From: Bacillus sp. FJAT-26390
GTDB taxonomy: Bacteria > Bacillota > Bacilli > Paenibacillales > Paenibacillaceae
Assembly: GCF_001682865.1 (NCBI RefSeq)
Contig: NZ_MAQX01000001.1
Span: 806,001-870,000 of the forward strand
DNA: 64,000 nucleotides
Direction: 5' to 3'
Under the pieces are notes generated by a model that was not told the DNA's origin, did no database searches, and saw nothing but the letters and a program-made list of their open reading frames with translations. The position numbers were made by a program, and so were the translations under genes. Shown here piece by piece: positions 1 to 8,297 of this stretch. The stretch's first letter is position 1. Each line of letters begins with the position of its first letter.

Positions 1-1323
1 ACGACGATACTTATTCAAAACGCCGTAGTGATGACGATGAATGCGGAGGATCACATTTTTACTGGCGATGTATTAATAGAAGGCAATCGAATTGCGCAAA
101 TGGGAGAGCGGCTGGAGACGAGCGGGGTTGATCGAATAATCGATGCGGGCGGCAAAGTGCTGCTGCCTGGCTTTGTACAAACGCATATCCATCTTTGTCA
201 AACGCTTTTTCGCGGGAGAGCCGATGATTTGTCGCTTATTGAATGGCTTAAAGAAAAAATATGGCCGCTCGAAGCGGCGCATAGCGAGGATTCTGTTTAT
301 TACTCCGCCATGCTCGGAATTGGGGAATTGATTCGGAGCGGAACGACGACGATTTTGGATATGGAGACGGTGCATTATACGGAGTCTGCTTTTCAAGCGA
401 TTAAGGAAAGCGGCATTCGCGCTCTCTCAGGCAAAGTGATGATGGATCATGGTACCGAGGTGCCGCTTGCCTTGCAGGAAAATACGGAAAAATCGCTTCA
501 GGCCAGCGTCGATTTATTGGAAAAATGGCATGGAGCGGAGAATGGAAGAATTCAGTATGCGTTTTGCCCGCGTTTTGTGGTTTCGTGTACAGAGGAGCTG
601 CTTGTTGGCGTTCGTGATCTGTCCGCGGAATACGGCGTAATGGTCCACACGCACGCTTCGGAAAATTTAGGCGAGATCGCAATGGTAGAAGCGGAACGCG
701 GGATGAGAAACGTTGTTTATTTGGATCATATTGGGCTTGCAAAGCCAAATTTGATTCTAGCGCACAGTATCTGGCTTGATGACGAGGAGAAACGGATTAT
801 TCGAGAGCGGGGCGTTAAAGTAACCCATTGCCCGGGCTCCAACATGAAGCTTGCGTCGGGCGTAGCCGAAATTCCGCTCTTGCTGGAGCAAGGAATAGAT
901 GTGGGGATCGGCGCGGATGGCGCTCCATGCAATAACAATCTCGATATGTTCCAAGAAATGCGATTGACTGCCTACATGCAAAAGGTGAAGCATGGACCGA
1001 CGGTTATGAATGCCAAGACAGTGCTGCGGATGGCGACGATGGGCGGCGCTAAGGTCGTTGGTTTGGAGAAGGAGATCGGCAGCATCGAGATCGGCAAGCT
1101 TGCGGATTTGCAGCTTCTGGATCTTGAAGACTTTCACGTGTATCCGTCATTTGATGCCGACTGGTATTCAAGAGTCGTCTATGCAGCCACAAGAGGAGAT
1201 GTCGATACCGTCCTAATCGATGGCCAAATCCTCATGGAGGGCAAGCTTGTAAGAACAGTCGATAAGAAAGTCGTATTAAAGGAAGCGGATCGTTCTTTGC
1301 GCAAATTAATTGAAAGACTTTAA
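1..1323 (+). CDS. Amidohydrolase, purine/adenosine-derivative deaminase type (5' end cut by window edge)
   Basis: Metal-dependent amidohydrolase of the SsnA/TrzA/AtzB and 5'-deoxyadenosine/methylthioadenosine deaminase group, expected to hydrolyse an amino group from a purine or purine nucleoside in the cytosol. Visible motifs are the metal site HIHLCQTLFRG (nt 184 on), HTHASE, HSIWLDDEE and GADGAPCNNN with the catalytic Asp. A GTG at 28 is possible, but the open frame continues to base 1 and the nine upstream codons read TTILIQNAV, a typical family N terminus, so the true start is probably one codon outside the window. It is 46 bp upstream of the XdhC gene and heads the purine island, which supports a guanine or adenosine-derivative substrate; the exact substrate is not readable. 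Confidence 0.85.
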   Translation, partial: TTILIQNAVVMTMNAEDHIFTGDVLIEGNRIAQMGERLETSGVDRIIDAGGKVLLPGFVQTHIHLCQTLFRGRADDLSLIEWLKEKIWPLEAAHSEDSVYYSAMLGIGELIRSGTTTILDMETVHYTESAFQAIKESGIRALSGKVMMDHGTEVPLALQENTEKSLQASVDLLEKWHGAENGRIQYAFCPRFVVSCTEELLVGVRDLSAEYGVMVHTHASENLGEIAMVEAERGMRNVVYLDHIGLAKPNLILAHSIWLDDEEKRIIRERGVKVTHCPGSNMKLASGVAEIPLLLEQGIDVGIGADGAPCNNNLDMFQEMRLTAYMQKVKHGPTVMNAKTVLRMATMGGAKVVGLEKEIGSIEIGKLADLQLLDLEDFHVYPSFDADWYSRVVYAATRGDVDTVLIDGQILMEGKLVRTVDKKVVLKEADRSLRKLIERL

Positions 1324-1369
1324 TAGGCGTTTCAACCTTGTTGGGCGATTGCTTGGGGAGGGATAACGG

Positions 1370-2404
1370 ATGGATATGCATGATGTGTTGTCTGCGATAA
1401 TGACTGACGGCGAGCAGGGCATGCTGGCGACGATCGTTTGCGTGGAGGGCCATTCTTACCGAAAAGCGGGAGCGGCCATGTTGTTTAGGCAAAGCGGTGA
1501 GCAAGTTGGGACGGTAAGCCCGGGCTGCTTGGAGCATGATCTGTTCGAGAGGGCTGCGACTGTTGCGGCTTCCGGCCAATTCGAATTTATCGACTATAAC
1601 TTGAATTCGGAAGAGGATGTGATTTGGGGGGAGGCTGTCGGCTGCGGCGGGAAAATACGATTGCTGGTTGAGCCCGTAACTGGACGTTTGTTTTCTGTTC
1701 TAATGGAAGCAAAAGAAAAGAACGAGGCGGGCAAGCCGGTAAAGCTCATTCGAAGCTGGGATGAGCAAGCAATGCGTTATGAGCTGCTTGATGAAGAGGA
1801 AACAGAGCTCGAATCTTCTTGTGCGGAAGGCGACGAAACCAATTATCTGTCTATCTCGATTAAGCCAAAGCCAAGATTGGTGTTGTTTGGAGCCGGCAAG
1901 GATGCTGAGGCGATTTATTCACTTGTCAAAAGCTTGGGTTTCCATATCGTGGCAGCGGATTGGCGTCCCTCCTTATGCACGAAGGAGCGGTTTCCCGAAG
2001 CGCAATGCGTTATTGGTTCGCCGGGACAAATCGCGGAGCAAATCGGGCTTCGAGCCTCTGACTATCTAATCGTGTGCAGCCACCATTTGCAGCAGGACAA
2101 GGAAATGATTCGACTCGCGCTGCCGCTCCAGCTAGTTTATATCGGTATTATGGGCTCGAAGAAGCGGATTCGTATGCTGTTTGAGACGTTTCTAATACCA
2201 TCGAATGTGAGGGCGCCTATCGGACTTTCAATTGGCGCGGATGGTCCCCTTGAAATAGCTGTTAGTGTCGCTGCAGAGCTGATCGCTATCCGTGCGGGCA
2301 ATAAAATGGCTCCAAGGAGGGAGATGGTGAGGAGTGGTTATTTCGGCCCTTTATTTAGCAGCAGGTCTAAGCAAGCGGATGGGGATGAGGAAACAGGCAC
2401 TTGA
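1370..2404 (+). CDS. pucA: XdhC/CoxI family xanthine dehydrogenase accessory protein
   Basis: Accessory protein of 344 residues that in this family binds molybdenum cofactor and helps insert its sulfurated form into xanthine dehydrogenase. The N-terminal XdhC/CoxI part (residues about 10-75) contains CVEGHSYRKAGAAML; the C-terminal Rossmann part begins near residue 170 with LVLFGAGKDAEAI. ATG 1370 follows GGGAGGGATAACGG. Its 3' end overlaps the next gene by 71 bp, so the two are almost certainly translated together. The order XdhC-MobA matches B. subtilis pucA-pucB. The dehydrogenase subunits lie about 6 kb downstream, separated from this pair by the transporter genes. Confidence 0.9.
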   Translation: MDMHDVLSAIMTDGEQGMLATIVCVEGHSYRKAGAAMLFRQSGEQVGTVSPGCLEHDLFERAATVAASGQFEFIDYNLNSEEDVIWGEAVGCGGKIRLLVEPVTGRLFSVLMEAKEKNEAGKPVKLIRSWDEQAMRYELLDEEETELESSCAEGDETNYLSISIKPKPRLVLFGAGKDAEAIYSLVKSLGFHIVAADWRPSLCTKERFPEAQCVIGSPGQIAEQIGLRASDYLIVCSHHLQQDKEMIRLALPLQLVYIGIMGSKKRIRMLFETFLIPSNVRAPIGLSIGADGPLEIAVSVAAELIAIRAGNKMAPRREMVRSGYFGPLFSSRSKQADGDEETGT

Positions 2405-2996
2405 GCTGGGCAAAAACAAACCGATCGCAAGCATGGGACTTCATGCTCTTTTGGGAAGCCGTCTTAAGAGCGTGCTGGTCGTCGTGCATCCGGAGGATCC
2501 GTTAGAGTGGCTTCCGGAGCATCTGCGTGGAGCTGCTCCCCTTGCTAAGCCAGTCTATATCGAAGCGTGTGCCGACGCTTCGCAAGGGATGAGCCGTTCG
2601 ATCCGTCATGGCGTTCAAAAACTTATGAGCCATGAAAAGGGGCTTGATGCTATTGTGGTTACGCTCGCGGATCAGCCCTTTATTACGTCTGCCATGGTAG
2701 ATGAGCTTATTGCTTATTGGCTTGCGCAGCCGGAGCTCGACTTTGTTGCTGCAGCCTTGCAGGACGCAAAAGGCGGGAAGGTTGTGTGGATGCCTCCTGT
2801 TGTTATGTCTTCATCCATGTTCGAAGCGCTTCTGAAGCTGGAGGGAGATGCGGGTGCCCGGAAATTGTTCACCGATCCAAATTATAAAGGTTATGGATTG
2901 TTAGCAGTAGATGAAAAAGTGATGTTAGATGTTGACACTCCTGATGATTTTGAAACAGCGAAAAAACATTTTTTAGGCTTTTTTACGGAGTGTTAG
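2334..2996 (+). CDS. pucB: MobA-like NTP transferase / molybdenum cofactor cytidylyltransferase
   Basis: Nucleotidyltransferase of 220 residues expected to modify molybdopterin (CMP or GMP transfer) for xanthine dehydrogenase. The N terminus has the nucleotide-binding motif LAAGLSKRMGMRK (residues 7-19). LADQPF near residue 110 is the metal-binding segment, and GDAGARKLF is typical of the MocA/PucB branch. It starts at GTG 2334 inside the XdhC gene, preceded by AAGGAGG at 2314-2320. The 71-bp out-of-frame overlap is long but both products look complete. Last gene before an AT-rich 300-bp intergenic region. Confidence 0.88.
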   Translation: MVISALYLAAGLSKRMGMRKQALELGKNKPIASMGLHALLGSRLKSVLVVVHPEDPLEWLPEHLRGAAPLAKPVYIEACADASQGMSRSIRHGVQKLMSHEKGLDAIVVTLADQPFITSAMVDELIAYWLAQPELDFVAAALQDAKGGKVVWMPPVVMSSSMFEALLKLEGDAGARKLFTDPNYKGYGLLAVDEKVMLDVDTPDDFETAKKHFLGFFTEC

Positions 2997-3296
2997 ATGA
3001 ATTTAATGTTAATATATATGACACATAATATAGATATTTAGCGAAATTTCAAGAGATAAGCTATGCATATTCCACTATTTAACTAATTTGTGTTATATAT
3101 ATTGACGTAAAGGTAACGTGGATATATATTGAGATTACGTTATTGGTTTAATCCAAAACGAGCGAAATAGACAGATGCTTTTTTTTAGAGAAGGCATGCC
3201 GCAGTCATTTCGTGCCGAGTCAGCGACAGCGTACAATTGCTAGACTTGTACCTTGTCAGCTTTCGAGAAAAAAATAGAGAGTCGGGGAGGAACGGT
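2997..3296 (+). promoter_or_regulatory. AT-rich intergenic region with a probable sigma-A promoter before the nucleoside transporter operon
   Basis: No gene is seen in these 300 bp. A promoter-like pair TTGACG (3102-3107), 17-bp spacer, TATATT (3125-3130) is present. The inverted repeat TAACGT (3114-3119) / ACGTTA (3137-3142) brackets the -10 element and could bind a regulator. The leader after about 3137 is roughly 160 nt long and ends with GGGGAGG (3284-3290). I looked for a purine riboswitch in this leader and did not recognise its conserved loops. Confidence 0.5.
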
Positions 3297-4454
3297 ATGA
3301 AAAAGCACAAAAAAGTATGGTCGGCAAGTTTGGCAATTCTCTTAGCACTTGTTTTCGTCATTAGCGGCTGCTCAAGCAGCAAAACAAACGATTCGAATGC
3401 GGGTACAGCAAGCCCGGCTACAGAAGCTCCAGCAGGTGAAGCAGCAACGGATGAACCGGCGAAGCTGCCGCGAGTCGCATTCGTTTATATCGGGCCTCCG
3501 GGTGATGGCGGTTGGACCTTCGAGCACGACAAGGGCAGATTGTACATGGAAGAGAAGCTGGGCATCAAAGCGGATACGGTCGAAAATGTACCGGAGAGCG
3601 CGGATGCGGAACGGATCATTACCGAGCTCGCGCAAAACCACGACATCATTTTTACGACAAGCTTCGGCTATATGGATTACACCCTCAACGTCGCTAAAAA
3701 ATTTCCAAAAGTAAAATTTCTTCATACCGCAGGCTACAAAATAAACGACAACATGGGCACGTTCTTCGGTAAAAACTTCGATGCCAGCTATTTAAGCGGC
3801 ATTGCAGCCGGGAAAATGACGAAGAAAAACGTCATCGGCTATGTTGGCGCATTCCCTATCCCAGAAGTGATTTATAACATAAACGCCTTTGCGCTTGGCG
3901 TACAAAGCGTCAACAAGGATGCGAAGGTCAGCGTCGTATGGACGAATACCTGGTATGATCCGACGACGGAGCGCCAAGCAGCGGTAAGCTTGCTCGATAA
4001 AGGAGCGGATGTGCTGCTCGCTTATCAGGATTCTCCGGCAACGCTGCAAGCAGCGGCGGAGCGGGGCGCAATGGCTGGCGGCAATGATTCGGATATGACG
4101 CGATTCGCGCCGGAAGCATACTTAACGAACCCGATTTGGAACTGGGGGCCTTATTATACGAAGACCGTTCAAGCCGTAATCGACGGCACTTGGAAGAGCG
4201 AACAGTATTCTGGCTCACTCGCTGACGGCATGGTTGATATTGCGCCGCTTGGACCAAGCGTGCCAGAGGACGTTAAGACTTTGGTCAACGACGCAAAAGC
4301 GAAGCTCATTAGCGGTGAAGTTAGCGTATTTACCGGCCCGATCACGGATGCGTCCGGTGCTGTAAAGGTTGAGGAAGGCAAAACGTTGACGCTTGAGGAT
4401 ATTTTAGTCATGGACTGGTTCGTAAAAGGGGTAGAGGGCACGATCCCGAAATAA
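3297..4454 (+). CDS. nupN: BMP family nucleoside-binding lipoprotein (NupN/YufN-like)
   Basis: Substrate-binding lipoprotein of 385 residues for an ABC importer of the BMP/PnrA family, which binds purine nucleosides outside the membrane. ATG 3297 follows GGGGAGG at 6 bp and gives a lipoprotein signal MKKHKK...VISGC with the acylated Cys near residue 23. An in-frame start 20 codons upstream would spoil the signal peptide and was rejected. VAFVYIGPPGDGGWTF and TTSFGYMDY are typical of the family. It is followed by a hairpin and the ATPase and two permease genes, the order of B. subtilis nupNOPQ. The hairpin probably lets the binding protein be made in excess. Confidence 0.92.
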   Translation: MKKHKKVWSASLAILLALVFVISGCSSSKTNDSNAGTASPATEAPAGEAATDEPAKLPRVAFVYIGPPGDGGWTFEHDKGRLYMEEKLGIKADTVENVPESADAERIITELAQNHDIIFTTSFGYMDYTLNVAKKFPKVKFLHTAGYKINDNMGTFFGKNFDASYLSGIAAGKMTKKNVIGYVGAFPIPEVIYNINAFALGVQSVNKDAKVSVVWTNTWYDPTTERQAAVSLLDKGADVLLAYQDSPATLQAAAERGAMAGGNDSDMTRFAPEAYLTNPIWNWGPYYTKTVQAVIDGTWKSEQYSGSLADGMVDIAPLGPSVPEDVKTLVNDAKAKLISGEVSVFTGPITDASGAVKVEEGKTLTLEDILVMDWFVKGVEGTIPK

Positions 4455-4474
4455 GCGGCTTTAGCCATATGGAT

Positions 4475-4513
4475 AAATCAACAAATCCCTGAAATTTAGG
4501 GATTTGTTGATTT
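4475..4513 (+). terminator. Hairpin after the binding-protein gene (attenuator or mRNA stabiliser)
   Basis: Perfect 16-bp stem (4475-4490 with 4498-4513) and a 7-nt loop, 20 bp after the stop codon of the binding protein. Only short T tracts follow, so it may be a leaky terminator or an mRNA 3'-end stabiliser within the operon. Confidence 0.65.
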
Positions 4514-4533
4514 ATTCACAGCTATTTCGGTAA

Positions 4534-4652
4534 GCAACCTTAAGCCAATGCTTACGAAGTAGGTTGCTACGCAACCTTAAGCCAATGCTTACGAAGTAGG
4601 TTGCTACGCAACCTTAAGCCAATGCTTACGAAGTAGGTTGCTTCGCAACCTT
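4534..4652 (+). repeat. Three tandem 37-bp repeats with nested inverted repeats in the leader of the ATPase gene
   Basis: Copies at 4534-4570, 4571-4607 and 4608-4644 plus a partial fourth at 4645-4652. The first two are identical; the third differs only at its end (CTTC instead of CTAC). Each unit begins with GCAACCT and ends with AGGTTGC plus a 3-nt linker, and contains TAAGC-CAAT-GCTTA inside. Arms can pair within a unit or across a boundary as AGGTTGC-TAC-GCAACCT, giving two alternative folds. The array ends directly at the AAGGAGG ribosome binding site of the next gene. Confidence 0.95.
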
Positions 4653-4666
4653 TAAGGAGGGTCAAA

Positions 4667-6202
4667 ATGAACGAAAAGTATTCGGTAGAAATGCGCCAAA
4701 TCGTAAAGCATTTTGGCTCGGTCGTGGCGAATGACTTCGTTGATTTCCGAGCGAAGCGCGGAGAAATTCATGCGCTGCTCGGGGAGAACGGGGCGGGGAA
4801 AAGCACGATGATGTGCATGTTGTCCGGTGTATACCGTCCGACCAGCGGTGACATTTTTATTCATGGGGAGCCTGCGAAGATTCGTTCGCCGAAGGATGCC
4901 ATGAAGCTTGGCGTTGGCATGGTCTTTCAAAACTTCCGGCTCGTTCAAACGTTAACCGCAGCCGAAAATATCGTGCTGGGCGAGAAATCGTCGTTTTGGC
5001 GAGGTGCGAGATGGATGAGCCGTAAACAGCAGCAAATTGAAGAGATCGCAGACCATTTCGGCTTGCCGTTTCCGGTTAACCGTCCGATCTGGCAGCTCTC
5101 GGTTGGGGAGCAGCAGCGAGTGGAGATCGTCAAAACGCTGTACCGCGGCGCGGATCTTATTATTTTGGATGAGCCAACCTCGGTGTTGACGCCCGGCGAG
5201 GCCGAGCAGCTGTTCGCGACGCTGCAGCGCATGAAATCGGAAGGGAAAACAGTCATTCTGACTACACACAAGCTGAAGGAAGTGATGGCTGCTTCGGATC
5301 ATATCTCGGTCATGCGCAAGGGCAAGCTGATTCATTCCATGGCTAAGACCGAAACCAATGAACGCGAGCTTGCGAAGCTCATGGTCGGCAAAGAGCTTGG
5401 CGAAAGCCGTCCATTTCTCTCCCGTCCGCGGGGGAAGCGGCTGCTCGCCGTGCAGCAGCTTGATGTGTATGCCGACCATGGCAGAAAATCGCTTGATCAT
5501 TTCTCGCTGGAAGTGAGAGAAGGCGAAATTGTCGGAGTTGCCGGAGTGGCTGGGAACGGGCAGAAGGAGCTTGCCGAGGTGCTTACGGGACTGAGGCCGT
5601 GGAAGCGCGGAACGATTCTTTTTAACGGCAAAGAGCTCACAAATGGATCCGTTAGGGCGGCGATCGAAATGGGCATCGCCCATGTGCCTGAAAATCGGAT
5701 GAAGAGCGGTCTCGCCGGAAGCCTCGGCATCGTCGACAATTTATTGTTTAAATCGTATCGAAGCACGGAGCGCTCACGCTTTGGGTTCCTGCGGATCGGC
5801 GCCAATCGCACATGGTCGAATGAGCTGGTTAAACAATTTGATGTTAGAACGGCTGGCCTTGATACGCCTGTTCAGCAATTATCGGGCGGAAACCAGCAAA
5901 AGCTGCTTTTTGCCAGAGAGGTGAATCAAGAGCCTTTGCTTATGGTAGCTGTGCATCCGACGCAGGGCCTCGATGTTGGAGCGACGGAGGGCGTACATCG
6001 GCTCATGGCAGAGATGCGGGATTCCGGCAAAAGCGTTTTGCTCATTTCGGAGGATTTGGATGAGGTTATCCAGCTATCGGACCGTATTTTGGTTATTTTT
6101 AACGGTCAAATCGTAGGAGAAATGGCAAGGGAGGAAGCGGATCGGGAGAAGATCGGCCTGTATATGGCAGGCGTTCACGCTGCGGAGGAGGAAGCGGGAT
6201 GA
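4667..6202 (+). CDS. nupO: ABC transporter ATP-binding protein, two ABC domains (NupO-like)
   Basis: Energy-coupling ATPase of 511 residues for nucleoside import, with two fused ABC domains as in sugar and nucleoside importers. The first has Walker A GENGAGKST (near residue 40), signature LSVGEQQRVEI and Walker B LIILDEPTSVL. The second has a degenerate Walker A (GVAGNGQKE), signature LSGGNQQKLLFARE and HPTQGLDVGA. This asymmetry is normal for the family. ATG 4667 follows AAGGAGG (4654-4660) at 6 bp, right after the tandem hairpin array. It overlaps the next permease gene by 4 bp. Confidence 0.93.
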   Translation: MNEKYSVEMRQIVKHFGSVVANDFVDFRAKRGEIHALLGENGAGKSTMMCMLSGVYRPTSGDIFIHGEPAKIRSPKDAMKLGVGMVFQNFRLVQTLTAAENIVLGEKSSFWRGARWMSRKQQQIEEIADHFGLPFPVNRPIWQLSVGEQQRVEIVKTLYRGADLIILDEPTSVLTPGEAEQLFATLQRMKSEGKTVILTTHKLKEVMAASDHISVMRKGKLIHSMAKTETNERELAKLMVGKELGESRPFLSRPRGKRLLAVQQLDVYADHGRKSLDHFSLEVREGEIVGVAGVAGNGQKELAEVLTGLRPWKRGTILFNGKELTNGSVRAAIEMGIAHVPENRMKSGLAGSLGIVDNLLFKSYRSTERSRFGFLRIGANRTWSNELVKQFDVRTAGLDTPVQQLSGGNQQKLLFAREVNQEPLLMVAVHPTQGLDVGATEGVHRLMAEMRDSGKSVLLISEDLDEVIQLSDRILVIFNGQIVGEMAREEADREKIGLYMAGVHAAEEEAG

Positions 6203-7329
6203 GCGAGAAAAAGCCTGTACTAACGAAAGGCGGGACGCTTTCTATCGAAGCCGTTCAAGCCTCTGGCAAATGGAAATGGCGATCCTACCGAATAGAGATC
6301 GATAATGCGAAGAAGGGCAGCTCGTGGTGGATTCCGTTTGTATCCGTGCTGCTGGCACTTGCAGTATGCGGCATTTTTATTGCAGCGAACGGAATGAATC
6401 CCTTTCCGGTGTATAAAAAAATGTTCACTGGCGCCTTCGGCACTTCCTACGGATTGACCGAAACGCTGGTAAAGACGATTCCGCTGCTGCTTTGCGGGCT
6501 TGGCGTTGCGATTGCTTATCGCATATCCGTCTGGAACATCGGCGCAGAGGGACAATTTGCAGCCGGGGCGATGGCCGCGACTGCGGTGACGATTTATTTT
6601 CCGAATATGCCCGGCATTCTCATTATTCCTGCGATGATCGTGTTCAGCGTCGTTGCTGGCGGCATATGGGGGCTGTTGACGGCAATTCCGCGCACTTATT
6701 TCCAAGTCAATGAGCTGGTCACGTCCCTCATGCTCAATTACGTTGCTTTGCTCGCGATGGATTATGTTGTGTTTGGACCTTGGAAGGACCCGAAGGGGAT
6801 GAATTTTCCGGGGACGCCGATGTTTACGGAAGCACAATCGCTACCCGTGCTAGGTGACACAAGGCTGCATCTCGGACTATTATTTGGCATCATCGCGATC
6901 GTTCTGTATGGCATTTTCGTTAAATACACGCGCTGGGGCTATGAGCTGAGGCTGATTGGCGCCAATCCCGAAGCCGCCAAAAATGCGGGCATACGGATAA
7001 GCCGGCATATCCTGCTGGTTATGCTGATAAGCGGCGGCTTAGCTGGTCTTGCGGGAATGGCTGAGGTATCCGGCGTGACGCATCGCTTGATGTACGGCAT
7101 CTCGCCGGGGTACGGATACACCGCTATTATAGTGGCATGGCTCGCTAAGTTGCATCCAATCGGTCTTGTCGTATCCTCATTTTTATTCGGCGGACTCATT
7201 GTTGGGGGCTATAGCGTACAAACGATCGGCTTGCCGTCATCGATCTCCGAAATGCTCCAAGGAGCGATCTTGTTTTTCCTGATTGCGGGCGGCACTGTCA
7301 GTAAATTCCGCCTTCGCAGAATTCGTTGA
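6199..7329 (+). CDS. nupP: Nucleoside ABC transporter permease (NupP-like)
   Basis: Integral membrane permease of 376 residues, of the BPD_transp_2 type found in ribose and nucleoside importers. About ten hydrophobic segments follow a roughly 40-residue cytosolic N terminus. The segment VWNIGAEGQFAAGA and the loop GANPEAAKNAGI are family hallmarks. It starts by an ATGA overlap with the ATPase gene and is 17 bp before the second permease. It should form a heterodimer with NupQ and carry the nucleoside handed over by the lipoprotein. Confidence 0.92.
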   Translation: MSEKKPVLTKGGTLSIEAVQASGKWKWRSYRIEIDNAKKGSSWWIPFVSVLLALAVCGIFIAANGMNPFPVYKKMFTGAFGTSYGLTETLVKTIPLLLCGLGVAIAYRISVWNIGAEGQFAAGAMAATAVTIYFPNMPGILIIPAMIVFSVVAGGIWGLLTAIPRTYFQVNELVTSLMLNYVALLAMDYVVFGPWKDPKGMNFPGTPMFTEAQSLPVLGDTRLHLGLLFGIIAIVLYGIFVKYTRWGYELRLIGANPEAAKNAGIRISRHILLVMLISGGLAGLAGMAEVSGVTHRLMYGISPGYGYTAIIVAWLAKLHPIGLVVSSFLFGGLIVGGYSVQTIGLPSSISEMLQGAILFFLIAGGTVSKFRLRRIR

Positions 7330-7346
7330 AAAGGGGCGTTTAAGCG

Positions 7347-8276
7347 ATGGAAATCGTGTATCAAATGCTGCTTGCCGCCATATCCTCTGGTACACCGCTC
7401 TTGTTCGCAACGCTAGGCGGCATATTGATCGAACGCTCAGGCATCATCCAGCTTGGGGCGGAAGGACTTATGCTGATGGGCGCCGTTACGGCGTGCCTCA
7501 CTTTCCTCCAAACCGGGAGCTTGGCGATTACACTGCTTGCCGTTTGCGGCATAAGTATGCTGCTTGGCGGCATTCACGCTTTTCTCAGCGTATCGCTGCG
7601 GGCGAATCAAATCGTATGCGGGCTGGCGATGACCTTGTTCGGTGCCGGATTGAGCGCTTATTTAGGCAAACCGATTAGCGGGCTTCCCGTGCCAAGAGCG
7701 GTACCGAAGCTTAATATGCCATGGCTTGAGAGCGTACCGTTCATTGGACGGATTTTTGCCCATCTTGATCTATTAACTTGGTTCAGCTTCCTGCTAGTTA
7801 TTTGCCTACATCTCTTCATTCATCGTACATCGTGGGGGCTTCACCTGCGGGCAATGGGCGACAACCCGGCTACGGCAGATGTAATGGGCATACGCGTTCA
7901 AGCGTTTCGCTACGGCTGCATCATTGTTGGCTCGATACTCATCGGCATTGCCGGCGCTGATTTGCTGCTCGTATACTCGCCGACTTGGACGGAAGGGATG
8001 ACGACGGGGCGGGGCTGGATCGCGGTTGCTTTAGTTATTTTTGCCAGGTGGAATCCGATTCGCGCGCTCTTATGCGCTTATTTCTTCGGTGCGCTCGACA
8101 TGCTGGGCTTCCGCATCCAATTGATTGGCAGTGAAATACCTTCTTATTTCTTGAAAATGATTCCTTATGTAGTCACGATTCTAGTCCTCATGTTCCTTGG
8201 CTGGCGCAATCGCAACAAGCCTTCCGGCTCGCCGGAATCGCTTGGCGTACCGTACATTCGGGAACAACGGTTTTAA
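7347..8276 (+). CDS. nupQ: Nucleoside ABC transporter permease (NupQ-like)
   Basis: Second permease, 309 residues, same family as its neighbour but without the N-terminal extension. GIIQLGAEGLMLMGA and GDNPATADVMGI correspond to the hallmark loops of the first permease. The start ATG 7347 has GGGGCG upstream. It ends 21 bp before the xanthine dehydrogenase FAD subunit, so transporter and catabolic genes are probably co-transcribed, which makes a purine substrate likely. Confidence 0.92.
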   Translation: MEIVYQMLLAAISSGTPLLFATLGGILIERSGIIQLGAEGLMLMGAVTACLTFLQTGSLAITLLAVCGISMLLGGIHAFLSVSLRANQIVCGLAMTLFGAGLSAYLGKPISGLPVPRAVPKLNMPWLESVPFIGRIFAHLDLLTWFSFLLVICLHLFIHRTSWGLHLRAMGDNPATADVMGIRVQAFRYGCIIVGSILIGIAGADLLLVYSPTWTEGMTTGRGWIAVALVIFARWNPIRALLCAYFFGALDMLGFRIQLIGSEIPSYFLKMIPYVVTILVLMFLGWRNRNKPSGSPESLGVPYIREQRF

Positions 8277-8297
8277 CGATTATGGGAGGGGAGAACG

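Noticed and set aside
3139..3153. PucR-type activator box (TTGGTTTAA)
   Set aside because: Only part of the remembered consensus fits and spacing from the promoter is wrong (downstream of the -10).
3130..3296. Purine riboswitch in the leader of the nucleoside transporter
   Set aside because: The conserved three-way-junction core and paired loops of the purine aptamer could not be found; the leader only has a short GTACA/TGTAC inverted repeat.
4534..4652. Possible CRISPR array
   Set aside because: The repeats are directly adjacent with no unique spacers and only three copies; they are tandem palindromes in a gene leader.
4952..5683. Long open frame on the minus strand inside nupO
   Set aside because: Antisense shadow of a clear ABC ATPase; no ribosome binding site, no family motif, composition typical of shadow frames.
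6220..6837. 205-codon minus-strand frame inside nupP
   Set aside because: Shadow of the permease gene, rich in Arg/His as expected from antisense reading.
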